Below, piece after piece: positions 1 to 8,059 of a DNA stretch of 64,000 nucleotides. The notes below the pieces were generated by a model that saw only the letters and a program-made list of their open reading frames with translations, did not search any database and was not told the origin of the DNA. Location of the stretch: positions 253,603 to 317,602 of the forward strand of contig JACKOX010000001.1 of NCBI GenBank assembly GCA_024233975.1, in the 5' to 3' direction. This stretch comes from Rhodanobacteraceae bacterium (lineage in GTDB: Bacteria; Pseudomonadota; Gammaproteobacteria; Xanthomonadales; Xanthomonadaceae). Made by a program: the position numbers and the translations under genes. The stretch's first letter is position 1, and every line of letters starts with the position of its first letter.

Positions 1-903
1 GAGGTTCTTCGCGAGTTCAGTGATGCCTGCCAGCGAGCCGAGGATGCCGGTGGTTTCCATCGGCAGCAGCAGCAGCTTCTGGTTCGGTGACTTGGCGAAT
101 TCCTTCATCGCCTCGACGTACTTCTGCGCTACGAAGTAGTTGATCGCCTGCACGTCGCCCTTGGCGATGGCCTCGCTGACCATGGTCGTCGCCTTGGCCT
201 CGGCCTCGGCCAGTCGCTCGCGCGCCTCGGCGTCGCGGAAGGCGGCCTCGCGGCGGCCGTCGGCTTCCAGCACCGCCGACTGCTTCTCACCATCGGCGGT
301 GAGGATGGCCGACTGGCGATGACCTTCGGCTTCCAGGATGTTGGCGCGCTTCTCACGCTCGGCCTTCATCTGCCGCGCCATGGCGTCGATCAGGTCACGC
401 GGCGGCTGGATGTCCTTGATCTCGATGCGGTTGACCTTGATGCCCCACGGATGGGTGGCTTCGTCGACCACCACCAGCAGCTTGGCGTTGATCTCGTCGC
501 GCTTGCTAAGTGACTCGTCGAGGTCCATGGCGCCCAGCACGGTACGCACGTTGGTCATGGTCAGGTTGAGGATGGCCAGTTCCAGCTGTGCCACCTCATA
601 GGCGGCCTTGGCGGCATCCAGCACCTGGAAGAACACCACGCCGTCCACCTTCACCACCGCGTTGTCCTTGGTGATGACTTCCTGCGACGGCACGTCCAGC
701 ACCTGCTCCATCATGTTCATCTTGCGGCCGACACGGTCGAACCACGGGATGATGAAGGCCAGGCCCGGATTGAGCGTGCGGATGTAGCGACCGAAGCGTT
801 CGATCGTGTACTCGTAGCCCTGCCGCACCACGGTCACCGACTTCAGCACGGTGATCACCGCGAAGGCGAACAGGAACAGCGTCAACATGGTGGAACCGGA
901 CAT
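1..903 (-). CDS. SPFH/band-7 (stomatin/QmcA-like) membrane protein, 3' end outside window
   Basis: Reading leftwards from an ATG at 903 the frame stays open for 301 codons to the window edge, so the C-terminus is missing. An AAGGGAG ribosome site lies just upstream of the ATG. A single N-terminal membrane segment (about residues 5-21) is followed by VRQGYEYTIERFGRY and TLNPGLAFIIPWFDRV, the start of an SPFH domain, and then by an Ala/Glu-rich coiled coil after residue about 190, as in stomatin/QmcA proteins. The family scaffolds membrane microdomains and often sits beside an NfeD-type partner, which would lie to the left of the window. Gene symbol not assigned because paralogues are hard to separate. 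Confidence 0.9.
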   Translation of the reverse strand, partial: MSGSTMLTLFLFAFAVITVLKSVTVVRQGYEYTIERFGRYIRTLNPGLAFIIPWFDRVGRKMNMMEQVLDVPSQEVITKDNAVVKVDGVVFFQVLDAAKAAYEVAQLELAILNLTMTNVRTVLGAMDLDESLSKRDEINAKLLVVVDEATHPWGIKVNRIEIKDIQPPRDLIDAMARQMKAEREKRANILEAEGHRQSAILTADGEKQSAVLEADGRREAAFRDAEARERLAEAEAKATTMVSEAIAKGDVQAINYFVAQKYVEAMKEFAKSPNQKLLLLPMETTGILGSLAGITELAKNL

Positions 904-1057
904 GGCTTTCTCCCTTGAAATGTCGGCCGCGCGTCTTCGGCTGGGCGAGTTTACCCCAGCCAACGCGCCCGCCCATGATCCTGCGGATACCGGGCAAGAC
1001 GCCCACCAGTCGGGCATGTGACATCCCGGCTGCGACCATTTCGCCGACTGGCGCATC

Positions 1058-1633
1058 ATGATCCCTGTGACCACGCATTCGACCTTCGCCATCGACGTGC
1101 CGAACCGCCTGCTTGCTGACGCAAGGAACGGCTCGATGCCGGCGTTCGAACGCATCTACCGGCTGTTCGAACGGCCGGTGTATACGCTCGCGCTGCGCCT
1201 GCTCGGCGACCGCGACGAAGCCCAGGAAATCCTCCACGACACCATGCTCAAGCTCTTCCAGAACATCGACAGCTATCGCGGCGACTCGCCGTTCTGGGGC
1301 TGGCTGCGCCAGATCGCCGCCAACGAGTCGCTGATGCGGCTGCGCAAGCGGGCGCGACTGGCCTACGTCGAGGATGTGCCGGAACCGGTCGAGGACGAGC
1401 CATCCACGCTGTTGCCACCGGCAGCAGCGGATGCGAGCCGACTGGTCGAAGCCATGCAGCGCCTGCCCGATGCCACGCGCAGCGTCCTCTGGCTTTACCA
1501 CGCCGAAGGCTACACCCACGAAGAAATTGCCGGCCTCATGCAGCGCAGCGTGAGTTTCTCGAAATCGCAGGTGGCGCGCGGCACGCGTCGCCTGCGCGAA
1601 CTACTGGAGGTGGACGAACATGCAGCCGCCTGA
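1058..1633 (+). CDS. ECF-subfamily RNA polymerase sigma-70 factor
   Basis: A 191-residue protein with sigma region 2 at about residues 25-95 (GDRDEAQEILHDTMLKLF, then the WGWLRQIAANE stretch) and region 4 at about 125-180 (LPDATRSVLWLYHAEGYTHEEIA), the usual size and order for an ECF sigma factor. It would redirect RNA polymerase to a small envelope or stress regulon. Its last 14 bases overlap the next gene, which encodes a membrane protein with the placement of an anti-sigma factor, and a PDZ protein follows. No upstream operator is obvious, so autoregulation is only an inference from the family. Confidence 0.93.
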   Translation: MIPVTTHSTFAIDVPNRLLADARNGSMPAFERIYRLFERPVYTLALRLLGDRDEAQEILHDTMLKLFQNIDSYRGDSPFWGWLRQIAANESLMRLRKRARLAYVEDVPEPVEDEPSTLLPPAAADASRLVEAMQRLPDATRSVLWLYHAEGYTHEEIAGLMQRSVSFSKSQVARGTRRLRELLEVDEHAAA

Positions 1634-2237
1634 TCGGTACAACAACGCTGGCCGCGAGCCGGTCGAGATCGCCGACGCACTGCAGCGCGCGCCCCTGGAA
1701 GCACCGCCGCAAAGCGTCTGGCCGCAGCTGCAGGTTGAATTGAGCCGCAGCGAACAACATCTGCAGGCGCGCAGTGCGCGGCGCCATCGCCACTGGCTGG
1801 CCATGGCCGCAACCCTGCTGCTGGCCGCCGCGATACCGGCTTTCTGGCTCGACCAATCATCCGATACCAGCAACCAGCAGCCGGTCACAGCTTCCGGCGA
1901 CCAGCCGACGGCGACTTCCACCACCACGCCATCGCCAGATGCCAACGAACTGGCATTGCTGCGCCAGGAGTCGGCCGCGCTCGAAGCCTGGCTGGCCACG
2001 GCAAGCGATGACACCGTGATCAGCGCTACCGGCGACGGACTGCGCGAAGCCCTGACCGGTCGCGTGCAGTATGTCGACGCCCTGATCACCGACCCGCAGA
2101 CCAGCCCCAACACGCAATTGCCCCTTTGGCGTGAGCGCGTGCTCCTGTTGCGCCGCCTCGCCAGCATTGAAAGCAGCGAACAACTGCTGGCAGTCAGCGG
2201 TGATGCCGACGACAGCCAGTTGGTGATGGCTTTCTGA
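1620..2237 (+). CDS. putative membrane anti-sigma factor
   Basis: The 205-residue protein starts inside the sigma factor gene, the translational coupling typical of sigma/anti-sigma pairs. It has a hydrophilic N-terminal part of about 58 residues, one hydrophobic segment at about 59-77 (WLAMAATLLLAAAIPAFWL) and a Thr/Pro/Ser-rich linker leading to a C-terminal domain of about 100 residues that should lie in the periplasm. I see no zinc-binding anti-sigma motif (HxxxCxxC). The anti-sigma role therefore rests on gene order and topology, not on a recognised domain. Confidence 0.7.
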   Translation: MQPPDRYNNAGREPVEIADALQRAPLEAPPQSVWPQLQVELSRSEQHLQARSARRHRHWLAMAATLLLAAAIPAFWLDQSSDTSNQQPVTASGDQPTATSTTTPSPDANELALLRQESAALEAWLATASDDTVISATGDGLREALTGRVQYVDALITDPQTSPNTQLPLWRERVLLLRRLASIESSEQLLAVSGDADDSQLVMAF

Positions 2238-2278
2238 AACGCCCCTTCGAACACCTCCTTCCCTCCCAGGAGATAGAG

Positions 2279-3598
2279 ATGAATCGCTTTCCCTCACTTT
2301 CCAAGACAAGCCGACGTCGCTTTGCGTACACGTCCGCGCTCGCGCTGCTGATGGTGATCCCGCCCGTCGGCGCCACCACAGGCAATGCCAGCGAGCACGA
2401 AGCCGAAGCCCGACGCGCCCAGCTTGAACTTTCACGCCAGCAACTGGAGCTGGCAGCCCAGAGCAAATCGATTGCTGCCGACGCCATGAAGCTGGCCATG
2501 GCCGATCAGCGCGCGGCCGAAGGCGCCCGGCTTAGCGAGGCAGAACGAGCTGAACTCGATGCCGCACGCCAGCGCCTTGAGCAGGCGCGGGAGGAAATGC
2601 AGGAAGCGTCGCGTGAAGTCGCGGAACTGGCTCGCAAGGCCTCCGCCGAGGCGCTGGAGATGAAGTTGCGGCACCCCGCCTTCTCCCGGGCCGGCATTGG
2701 CGTGGTACTTGGCCCCGATGAGGCTGCTGGCGTCGCTGTCGTTGCGATCACCCCGGACAGTCCGGCCGCCAAGGCCGGTCTGCGCGCGGGCGACCGCCTG
2801 CTGGTCTTGAATGGCCAGACACTGGATGGGGAAAGCGCCACGCGTCGACTCGAACAGGTGCACGAAGCGGTCAGCCAACTCGAAGATGGGCAGGAGATTG
2901 GCGTCGACTACCAGCGCGATGGCAAGCGCCGACACGTCGAGCTGCAGGCGACATCGCTGCCAGGGCTGGTCTGGCTACGTGGTCCGACCCCGGATATGGA
3001 GCGCGCCGTGGCCCGCGCCGCGGAACTCCGCGAGCTACCGCAGTTCGATGCACGCGTCCTGGACATCACGCCCTTCGCGGCCTGCGAAACCGAGGAATGC
3101 ACGGAACTTCACCTGTTGTCCAACTTGCGCTGGCGTGATCTCCGCCTGACCGAGCTGGACAACGGCCTGGGCCGCTATTTCGGCACCGACAGCGGCGCGC
3201 TGGTGCTGCGGGCTTCCGGCGATGAACTGGCAGCCCTGGAGGTGGGCGACGTCATCAAGCGCATCGATGGGCGCGATGTCGACAGCCCCCGGCAGGTGAT
3301 GGATCACTTGCGCGATGTGCAAACAGGCCAGCGGATTCAGATTGAGGTCCTGCGCGACCACAAGAAACGCTCACTGGAAATCATCGTGCCGCAGCAACGG
3401 AACTGGCGCTCACTGCTTCCGCCAGCGCCGCCGGCACCACCCGCGGCGCCGGCGGCACCTGTTCCCCCTGCACCGCGCCCAACACAGCCCGGCGCCGTGC
3501 CGCCTGCCCCGGCAGCGCCGCCAGCACCGCCCAACCCACCGTCCCCGCCGCCTGCACCGGAGGACGATGAGGGGCTGCTGCAACGGGTGATCGGATAA
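2279..3598 (+). CDS. periplasmic coiled-coil protein with two PDZ domains
   Basis: A 439-residue protein that begins 41 bases after the putative anti-sigma gene and is preceded by AGGAGATAGAG. It has an N-terminal hydrophobic segment (about 14-32, signal peptide or anchor), a long Ala/Glu/Arg-rich coiled coil (about 38-125), a PDZ domain at about 138-225 (TPDSPAAKAGLRAGDRLL) and a second at about 300-375 (ALEVGDVIKRIDGRDV). The tail from 378 is almost pure Pro/Ala and ends with acidic residues. No protease residues are visible, so it is not a DegP- or DegS-type enzyme by itself. As third gene of the sigma operon it may be a sensor or effector of the envelope response. Confidence 0.82.
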   Translation: MNRFPSLSKTSRRRFAYTSALALLMVIPPVGATTGNASEHEAEARRAQLELSRQQLELAAQSKSIAADAMKLAMADQRAAEGARLSEAERAELDAARQRLEQAREEMQEASREVAELARKASAEALEMKLRHPAFSRAGIGVVLGPDEAAGVAVVAITPDSPAAKAGLRAGDRLLVLNGQTLDGESATRRLEQVHEAVSQLEDGQEIGVDYQRDGKRRHVELQATSLPGLVWLRGPTPDMERAVARAAELRELPQFDARVLDITPFAACETEECTELHLLSNLRWRDLRLTELDNGLGRYFGTDSGALVLRASGDELAALEVGDVIKRIDGRDVDSPRQVMDHLRDVQTGQRIQIEVLRDHKKRSLEIIVPQQRNWRSLLPPAPPAPPAAPAAPVPPAPRPTQPGAVPPAPAAPPAPPNPPSPPPAPEDDEGLLQRVIG

Positions 3599-3660
3599 GC
3601 AAGTCCGGAATCGTCATATCGCCGCCGCTGGCGTCGATACGCACATTCGTCATAATGATC

Positions 3661-3688
3661 GCCGCGCCTCATGGCGCGGCATTTTTTT
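3661..3688 (+). terminator. intrinsic terminator of the sigma/PDZ operon
   Basis: Perfect 8-bp stem GCCGCGCC / GGCGCGGC with a TCAT loop, followed by A and seven T. It lies 63 bases after the PDZ gene stop. The in-frame ATG at 3671 lies inside this hairpin, which argues against that codon being the start of the downstream permease. Confidence 0.9.
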
Positions 3689-3703
3689 GGACGACACCGG
3701 CGA

Positions 3704-5560
3704 ATGGAAAAATTCCTGCTGCTCGCGCTGATCCTGGCCGCCCTGGCGCTGTTTGCGTCGGAGAAGGTCCGCGCCGATCTGGTTGCCCTGGGCCTGCTCC
3801 TCGCGTTGCTGCTGACCGGCATCCTCGACGTCAACGAAGGTTTCACCGGCTTTGCCAGCCCCGCTGTGATCACCGTGGTCTGCATGTTCGTGCTGTCCGG
3901 CGCACTGGTACGCACCGGCGTGGCCGATTCGCTGGCCTCGCTGGTGCTGTCCAGTGGCGTGCGCGCCGAGCTGGGCCTGATGGTGATGGTGATGGTGATG
4001 GTCGGCGTGATGTCGGCGTTCATGAACAACATCGCTGCGGTCGCCATCCTGATGCCCAGCGTGTTCGCCATCGCGCAGCGCGCCGGCCTTGCGGTGACGC
4101 GCCTGCTGATACCGCTGTCGTTCGGCTCGCTGCTGGGCGGACTCAGCACGCTGGTCGGCACGCCGCCCAACCTGCTCGCCTCCGAAGCTCTGAACCGCGC
4201 CGGCTACGAGTCGTTCAAGATGTTCGACTTCCTGCCGACCGGCAGCGCGGTGTTCGCCATCGGCATCCTCTACATGCTGCTGATCGGCCAGCGGCTGGTG
4301 CCGATCCGCACGCCACAGGCGCTTCCCGAGGATGCCAGCCTGCGTCGCTACGTCACCGAAGTCAGCGTGCCCAAGGGCAGCTCGTTGATCGGCAAGACCG
4401 CCACGCAGGCCAAGCTGCGCGAGGTGCTGGGATTGTCGCTTCTGCGCGTTCACCGGCAGTACGACAAGGACAAGAACCAGTCGCCGATCAGCAAGCCCTG
4501 GCAGAGCCATGGTCGTTACGGGCGCGACGAAGGCAACGGCTGGTACAGCTATGTGCCGTGGCCGGAGGCGACCTTCGCCGCCAACGACCACCTGCAGCTG
4601 GAAGGCGATCCGTCGGCACTGCTGAAACGCCAGGGCGATGGCTTCCTGGAAATCCTCGACTCCGAGAAAGGCGGCGAGATCGACGTCACCGGCATGCAGA
4701 CTGGCGAAGTGGCGCTGGCGCCGGGCTCACGGTCAATTGGCGCCACGCTGGAAGATGCCGCGTTCTCGCAACGCTACGGGGTCACCGTACTGGGCATCCG
4801 TCGCAATGGCCGGCATCAGGTTGAGCGACTCACCGCCGCGCGTCTTGAACCCGGCGACGTGCTGCTGGTGCGCGGCACTTCCGAAGCGCTGGCGGAACTC
4901 GCGCACAACCCCGACTTCCTGGTCGTCAATCGCCTGGAACACGCCGAGCGCGATTATGGCCGCCGCCTGCTTGCCCTGCTGATCATGGCCGTCACCGTCG
5001 GCTTGGCGGCCACCGGAACCATGCACATCTCGGTCGCCGCACTGCTCGGCATGCTGGCGATGATCGCCAGCGGCTGCATGCCGGTGCGCGACATCTACAC
5101 CCAGGTCGACTGGCGCGTGATCTTCATGATCGCGGCGATGATGCCGCTGTCGCTGGCGATGGACGACAACCACACCGGCGCCGGTCGCTGGATCGCCGAA
5201 GGCCTGCTCACCATCTCCGGCGGCAAGAATCCTTACGCCGGCATGATCGTGGTGATGCTGCTCACGGTTGGCCTTACGCAGGTGATGTCCAACGCCGCCT
5301 GCGTGGTGCTGGTGGCGCCGATTGCCATCGCCACCGCCACCGGGATGGGCGCGTCGCCATATCCCTTCGTGATGGCGGTGGCGATTGCCGCCAGCACCGC
5401 CTTCATCACGCCCATCGGCCACCAGGTGAACCTGCTGGTCTACGGCGTCGGCAACTACCGCTTCAGTGATTTCGTGAAATCCGGCGGTCCGCTGACGGTG
5501 ATCCTGATCATCGCCAGCATCCTGATCGTGCCGCGCGTATGGCCCTTCTTCCCGACCTGA
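3704..5560 (+). CDS. SLC13/DASS-family permease with TrkA-C domains
   Basis: A 618-residue integral membrane protein that begins MEKFLLLALILAAL. The frame is open up to an ATG at 3671, but that codon sits in the preceding terminator hairpin, so 3704 is chosen. Hydrophobic halves at about 1-210 and 415-615 flank a soluble region with two TrkA-C-like modules (about 230-320 and 340-405, the second ending LEPGDVLLVRG). The SAFMNNIAAVAILMP and STLVGTPPNLLASEA stretches fit the first half of the SLC13 fold, and SNAACVVLVAPIA the second. Substrate may be sulfate, a dicarboxylate or another anion and cannot be told from sequence. Transcribed alone. Confidence 0.88.
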   Translation: MEKFLLLALILAALALFASEKVRADLVALGLLLALLLTGILDVNEGFTGFASPAVITVVCMFVLSGALVRTGVADSLASLVLSSGVRAELGLMVMVMVMVGVMSAFMNNIAAVAILMPSVFAIAQRAGLAVTRLLIPLSFGSLLGGLSTLVGTPPNLLASEALNRAGYESFKMFDFLPTGSAVFAIGILYMLLIGQRLVPIRTPQALPEDASLRRYVTEVSVPKGSSLIGKTATQAKLREVLGLSLLRVHRQYDKDKNQSPISKPWQSHGRYGRDEGNGWYSYVPWPEATFAANDHLQLEGDPSALLKRQGDGFLEILDSEKGGEIDVTGMQTGEVALAPGSRSIGATLEDAAFSQRYGVTVLGIRRNGRHQVERLTAARLEPGDVLLVRGTSEALAELAHNPDFLVVNRLEHAERDYGRRLLALLIMAVTVGLAATGTMHISVAALLGMLAMIASGCMPVRDIYTQVDWRVIFMIAAMMPLSLAMDDNHTGAGRWIAEGLLTISGGKNPYAGMIVVMLLTVGLTQVMSNAACVVLVAPIAIATATGMGASPYPFVMAVAIAASTAFITPIGHQVNLLVYGVGNYRFSDFVKSGGPLTVILIIASILIVPRVWPFFPT

Positions 5561-5585
5561 TGTCAGCGCCATTGGCGCTGGCGAT

Positions 5586-5996
5586 TCACGCCTGCTCGGC
5601 ACCGTCGATCATGGCCTCGGCCAACTCGCCGTAGAACGTGGCCCAGGCCGTTTCCATCGACTCGTCCCACTCCTCGCCCAGCCGGTGACGCAGGCAGATC
5701 AGCAGCGCCGTGCCGACCGCATCGTAGTCGGACTCTCGCACGCCGTAGCCAACATGCCGCTCACCCAGCTCCCGGGCCGCGACGTCTGACTGCGACGCCG
5801 AATCCAGCATGTCGACCAACGAGGCCATCATGGTCACGAACTTGGTGCGCTGCAGGGCCATGTCCACGGTGAAGAGGCCGCGGGCGTCCGGCGCAATACG
5901 GAACAATTCGTCATAGAAGCGCCTGGCGAAGCCATCAGCATCCGCGGCCAGCAGGGCGAAGCCGCGACGCAGGCGCGTGATCTGTTCCGGATTCAT
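5586..5996 (-). CDS. single-domain globin (Vitreoscilla-hemoglobin-like)
   Basis: A 136-residue protein with the globin pattern. MNPEQITRLRRGFALL matches helix A, FARRFYDELFRIAPDARGLF the B-C region, Gln in LQRTKFVTM fits the distal E7 position of bacterial globins, and His in LGERHVGYGV is the proximal F8 ligand. No reductase domain is attached. The ATG overlaps the stop of the upstream TPR gene (ATGA), so the two are translationally coupled. Expected role is O2 or NO binding, or NO dioxygenation with a separate reductase. Identification as a globin is firm; physiological role is inference. Confidence 0.88.
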   Translation of the reverse strand: MNPEQITRLRRGFALLAADADGFARRFYDELFRIAPDARGLFTVDMALQRTKFVTMMASLVDMLDSASQSDVAARELGERHVGYGVRESDYDAVGTALLICLRHRLGEEWDESMETAWATFYGELAEAMIDGAEQA

Positions 5997-7726
5997 GGCG
6001 AAGTCTCCATGGCACGCTGCAGTAGCGCTCGCGAAGTCAGGCGCGCTAACGGCGGATACGGTGGATCGATGATCTCGGACAAGTCAACTGGCGCGCCAAG
6101 GTCTTGGCCGTCATCGGCACCTTCCCGGCGAAGCTCCCAGCCTAGCAGGCTCAGCTCATCAATCCATTCGTCAGATTGCGACGTGGCCCGCAATGCCCGC
6201 TCATAGGCCTGCCGGGCGGCGCCGATGTCGCCGCGGCGATAGGCCGCACGCGCATCGAGCAGGGCAACCAGGCCGGTTGGCGTTACCACGTTGGCAGGCA
6301 GGGATATGTCAGGCAGGTCGGCATCGCTGAGGCGCAGCTCGTACAGGCGCACCCAAGCCCACATCGAATCCACCTCGCTGCGCCCCGCCACCGCCTGGGC
6401 CGATGCCAACGCCTGGCGGCTGGCATCGGTGTTCCCGGAGAACGCATAGAGCTGGGCAAGCATCAGGCCCAGGTCCACTTCATCCCGGCGCCATCCACTT
6501 TCCTGCATGCCGGCAAGTGCGCGCTCCAGCAACTCGATGGCGTTCGGATAGTCGCCATCAACGACAGCAATCGCGCCAACATTAGCGGCACAGCGGTTCA
6601 CCAAATCAAATCGGGCCTCGCGACGCCCACGATCCTCACAGCGAAGGAAATCCTGCTTGGCGCGCGCATAGTCCTTCTGGCTCCACGCGATCCGGCCGCG
6701 CAGATAGTCGATGCGCGGCGTGTCGGCCAATCCCTTAGCGTCCAGGTCCGCCAGTACAGCGGCTGCGCCGTCGGCATCGCCAAGCGATGCGCGGTCAGCC
6801 AGCGCCATCACCTGCTTTCGGTGATGCAGGTCGCCGAAATCCAATCGCGCGAGTTCTGCGGCAGCGGCATCTCGATAGCCGCTATAGAGCATCAGGTGTG
6901 ATCGCGCGAGGCGAAGCTGCCAGGCGTCCGGCCGCAGGTCCAGCAGGGCGCCGGCGCGGCGCAGGATTTCCTGCGGCTGGCCGCGACGCTCGGCTTCGAC
7001 GTACGCAAGCAGTGCCCCCAGGTAGGCGTCATCGAGACGATCCGTGCGCAGCTGTGCCTGCATCAGCCAGCGATCGGCCTCAGCATTGTTGCCTCCACCG
7101 ACTGCCCAGAGCGCAAGGAAAATGGCGGGCACCGGAGTCGTGGCATCGCTGGAATACACCGTTTCCAGCAGCGCACGGGCACGGGCACGATCACCCTCGC
7201 CTTCGCGTCGAAAAGCATCGGCGATCAACCGCGCCGTATCAGCTTGTGTTGCGTGCAGGTCCGGGGCTTTCAGCGCATACCCCACGTCGATGATGTCCGT
7301 CGGCACCAGCTTCGGTGCCACAGCCCATCGATAGACGAAGGCCGCCAGCAGCAATGCGGCCAGCAGCGCCAGAAGATAAGGAAGGCGACGCCTCGCCTTC
7401 CCGGATGGCGATTCCACCGGTTCCGATGGGAGAGCCCGTTCAACGCACTCAGGCGCCGTCACCGCCGGCTCTTCGGAAGCTGGTGACGGCACGAGCTCAT
7501 CAGCATCGCCATCAACCCTAGCAATTGCCACGTCAGCATCGAGACGACCCGCCCCGCGAATGGTCACGATATGGGCCGCATGGGGCGCAAACGGCAGGCC
7601 CCGAACACCGCCTGCGTCCCAGCGCCTGTTCCAGCCACCAGTTGACCACCAGGCCATAGCCGGTCCATCAACTCCGCCCCTTTGAGGTCCGGCCCAGTGA
7701 CTCGCAGAAATCAGCAAAAGATGCAA
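5993..7726 (-). CDS. membrane TPR protein, likely N-truncated CadC-type regulator
   Basis: The open frame gives up to 577 residues. A membrane segment at about 116-134 is followed by about 430 residues of helical, Ala/Leu/Arg-rich TPR-like repeats. Residues 47-60 read APHAAHIVTIRGAG, the end of a winged-helix DNA-binding domain of the Trans_reg_C type, but everything before it is out of frame with the rest of such a domain. The layout winged helix, membrane segment, TPR is that of CadC-like one-component regulators. The true start is uncertain: the ORF begins at TTG in the damaged part and has no good ribosome site. Coupled to the globin gene, it may have controlled it. Confidence 0.7.
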   Translation of the reverse strand: MHLLLISASHWAGPQRGGVDGPAMAWWSTGGWNRRWDAGGVRGLPFAPHAAHIVTIRGAGRLDADVAIARVDGDADELVPSPASEEPAVTAPECVERALPSEPVESPSGKARRRLPYLLALLAALLLAAFVYRWAVAPKLVPTDIIDVGYALKAPDLHATQADTARLIADAFRREGEGDRARARALLETVYSSDATTPVPAIFLALWAVGGGNNAEADRWLMQAQLRTDRLDDAYLGALLAYVEAERRGQPQEILRRAGALLDLRPDAWQLRLARSHLMLYSGYRDAAAAELARLDFGDLHHRKQVMALADRASLGDADGAAAVLADLDAKGLADTPRIDYLRGRIAWSQKDYARAKQDFLRCEDRGRREARFDLVNRCAANVGAIAVVDGDYPNAIELLERALAGMQESGWRRDEVDLGLMLAQLYAFSGNTDASRQALASAQAVAGRSEVDSMWAWVRLYELRLSDADLPDISLPANVVTPTGLVALLDARAAYRRGDIGAARQAYERALRATSQSDEWIDELSLLGWELRREGADDGQDLGAPVDLSEIIDPPYPPLARLTSRALLQRAMETSP

Positions 7727-7850
7727 AGGCGCGCTGAGGGCACCGGCAGGGGCCTGCCATCGACCTCGAGCCGGGTCGCGCCCTCGTCTACCGACACCGG
7801 CGAAACAGTGGCTCAGGCGACTGAACTATCGTATTGATAGCAACCGCCAT
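7590..7850 (-). pseudogene. frameshifted winged-helix N-terminus of the TPR regulator
   Basis: Reading leftwards from an ATG at 7850 (AGGGGG just upstream), pieces of a Trans_reg_C domain appear in three different frames: MAVAINTIVQSPEPLF, then GATRLEVDGRPLPVPS, then AELMDRLWPGGQLV with TQAVF, and finally PHAAHIVTIRGAG in the frame of the TPR gene. At least two frameshifts separate them, and the usual Tyr after RGAG is missing. Either the domain has decayed or the consensus sequence here carries indel errors. Confidence 0.6.
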
Positions 7851-8059
7851 CACCCCCTAAAGGGGCGTCTGTGGGAGCTCGACAGCAGGCCGGCAGCATC
7901 CTGAGGGACATCAGGCGCAGGGGCACTGTCTCGGCGCATTCCTCCAGGTACCGACCAGCCGCAGATCCTTTGACACGCTGCGCTACATCATTGTCTCGTA
8001 GCGCTGGCTGTCACTCAGCATCAGGCTGATGAACAGAATTTCGAAATCGACCCTTCAGA

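Noticed and set aside
3671..3703. Earlier ATG for the SLC13 permease
   Set aside because: It is inside the intrinsic terminator hairpin.
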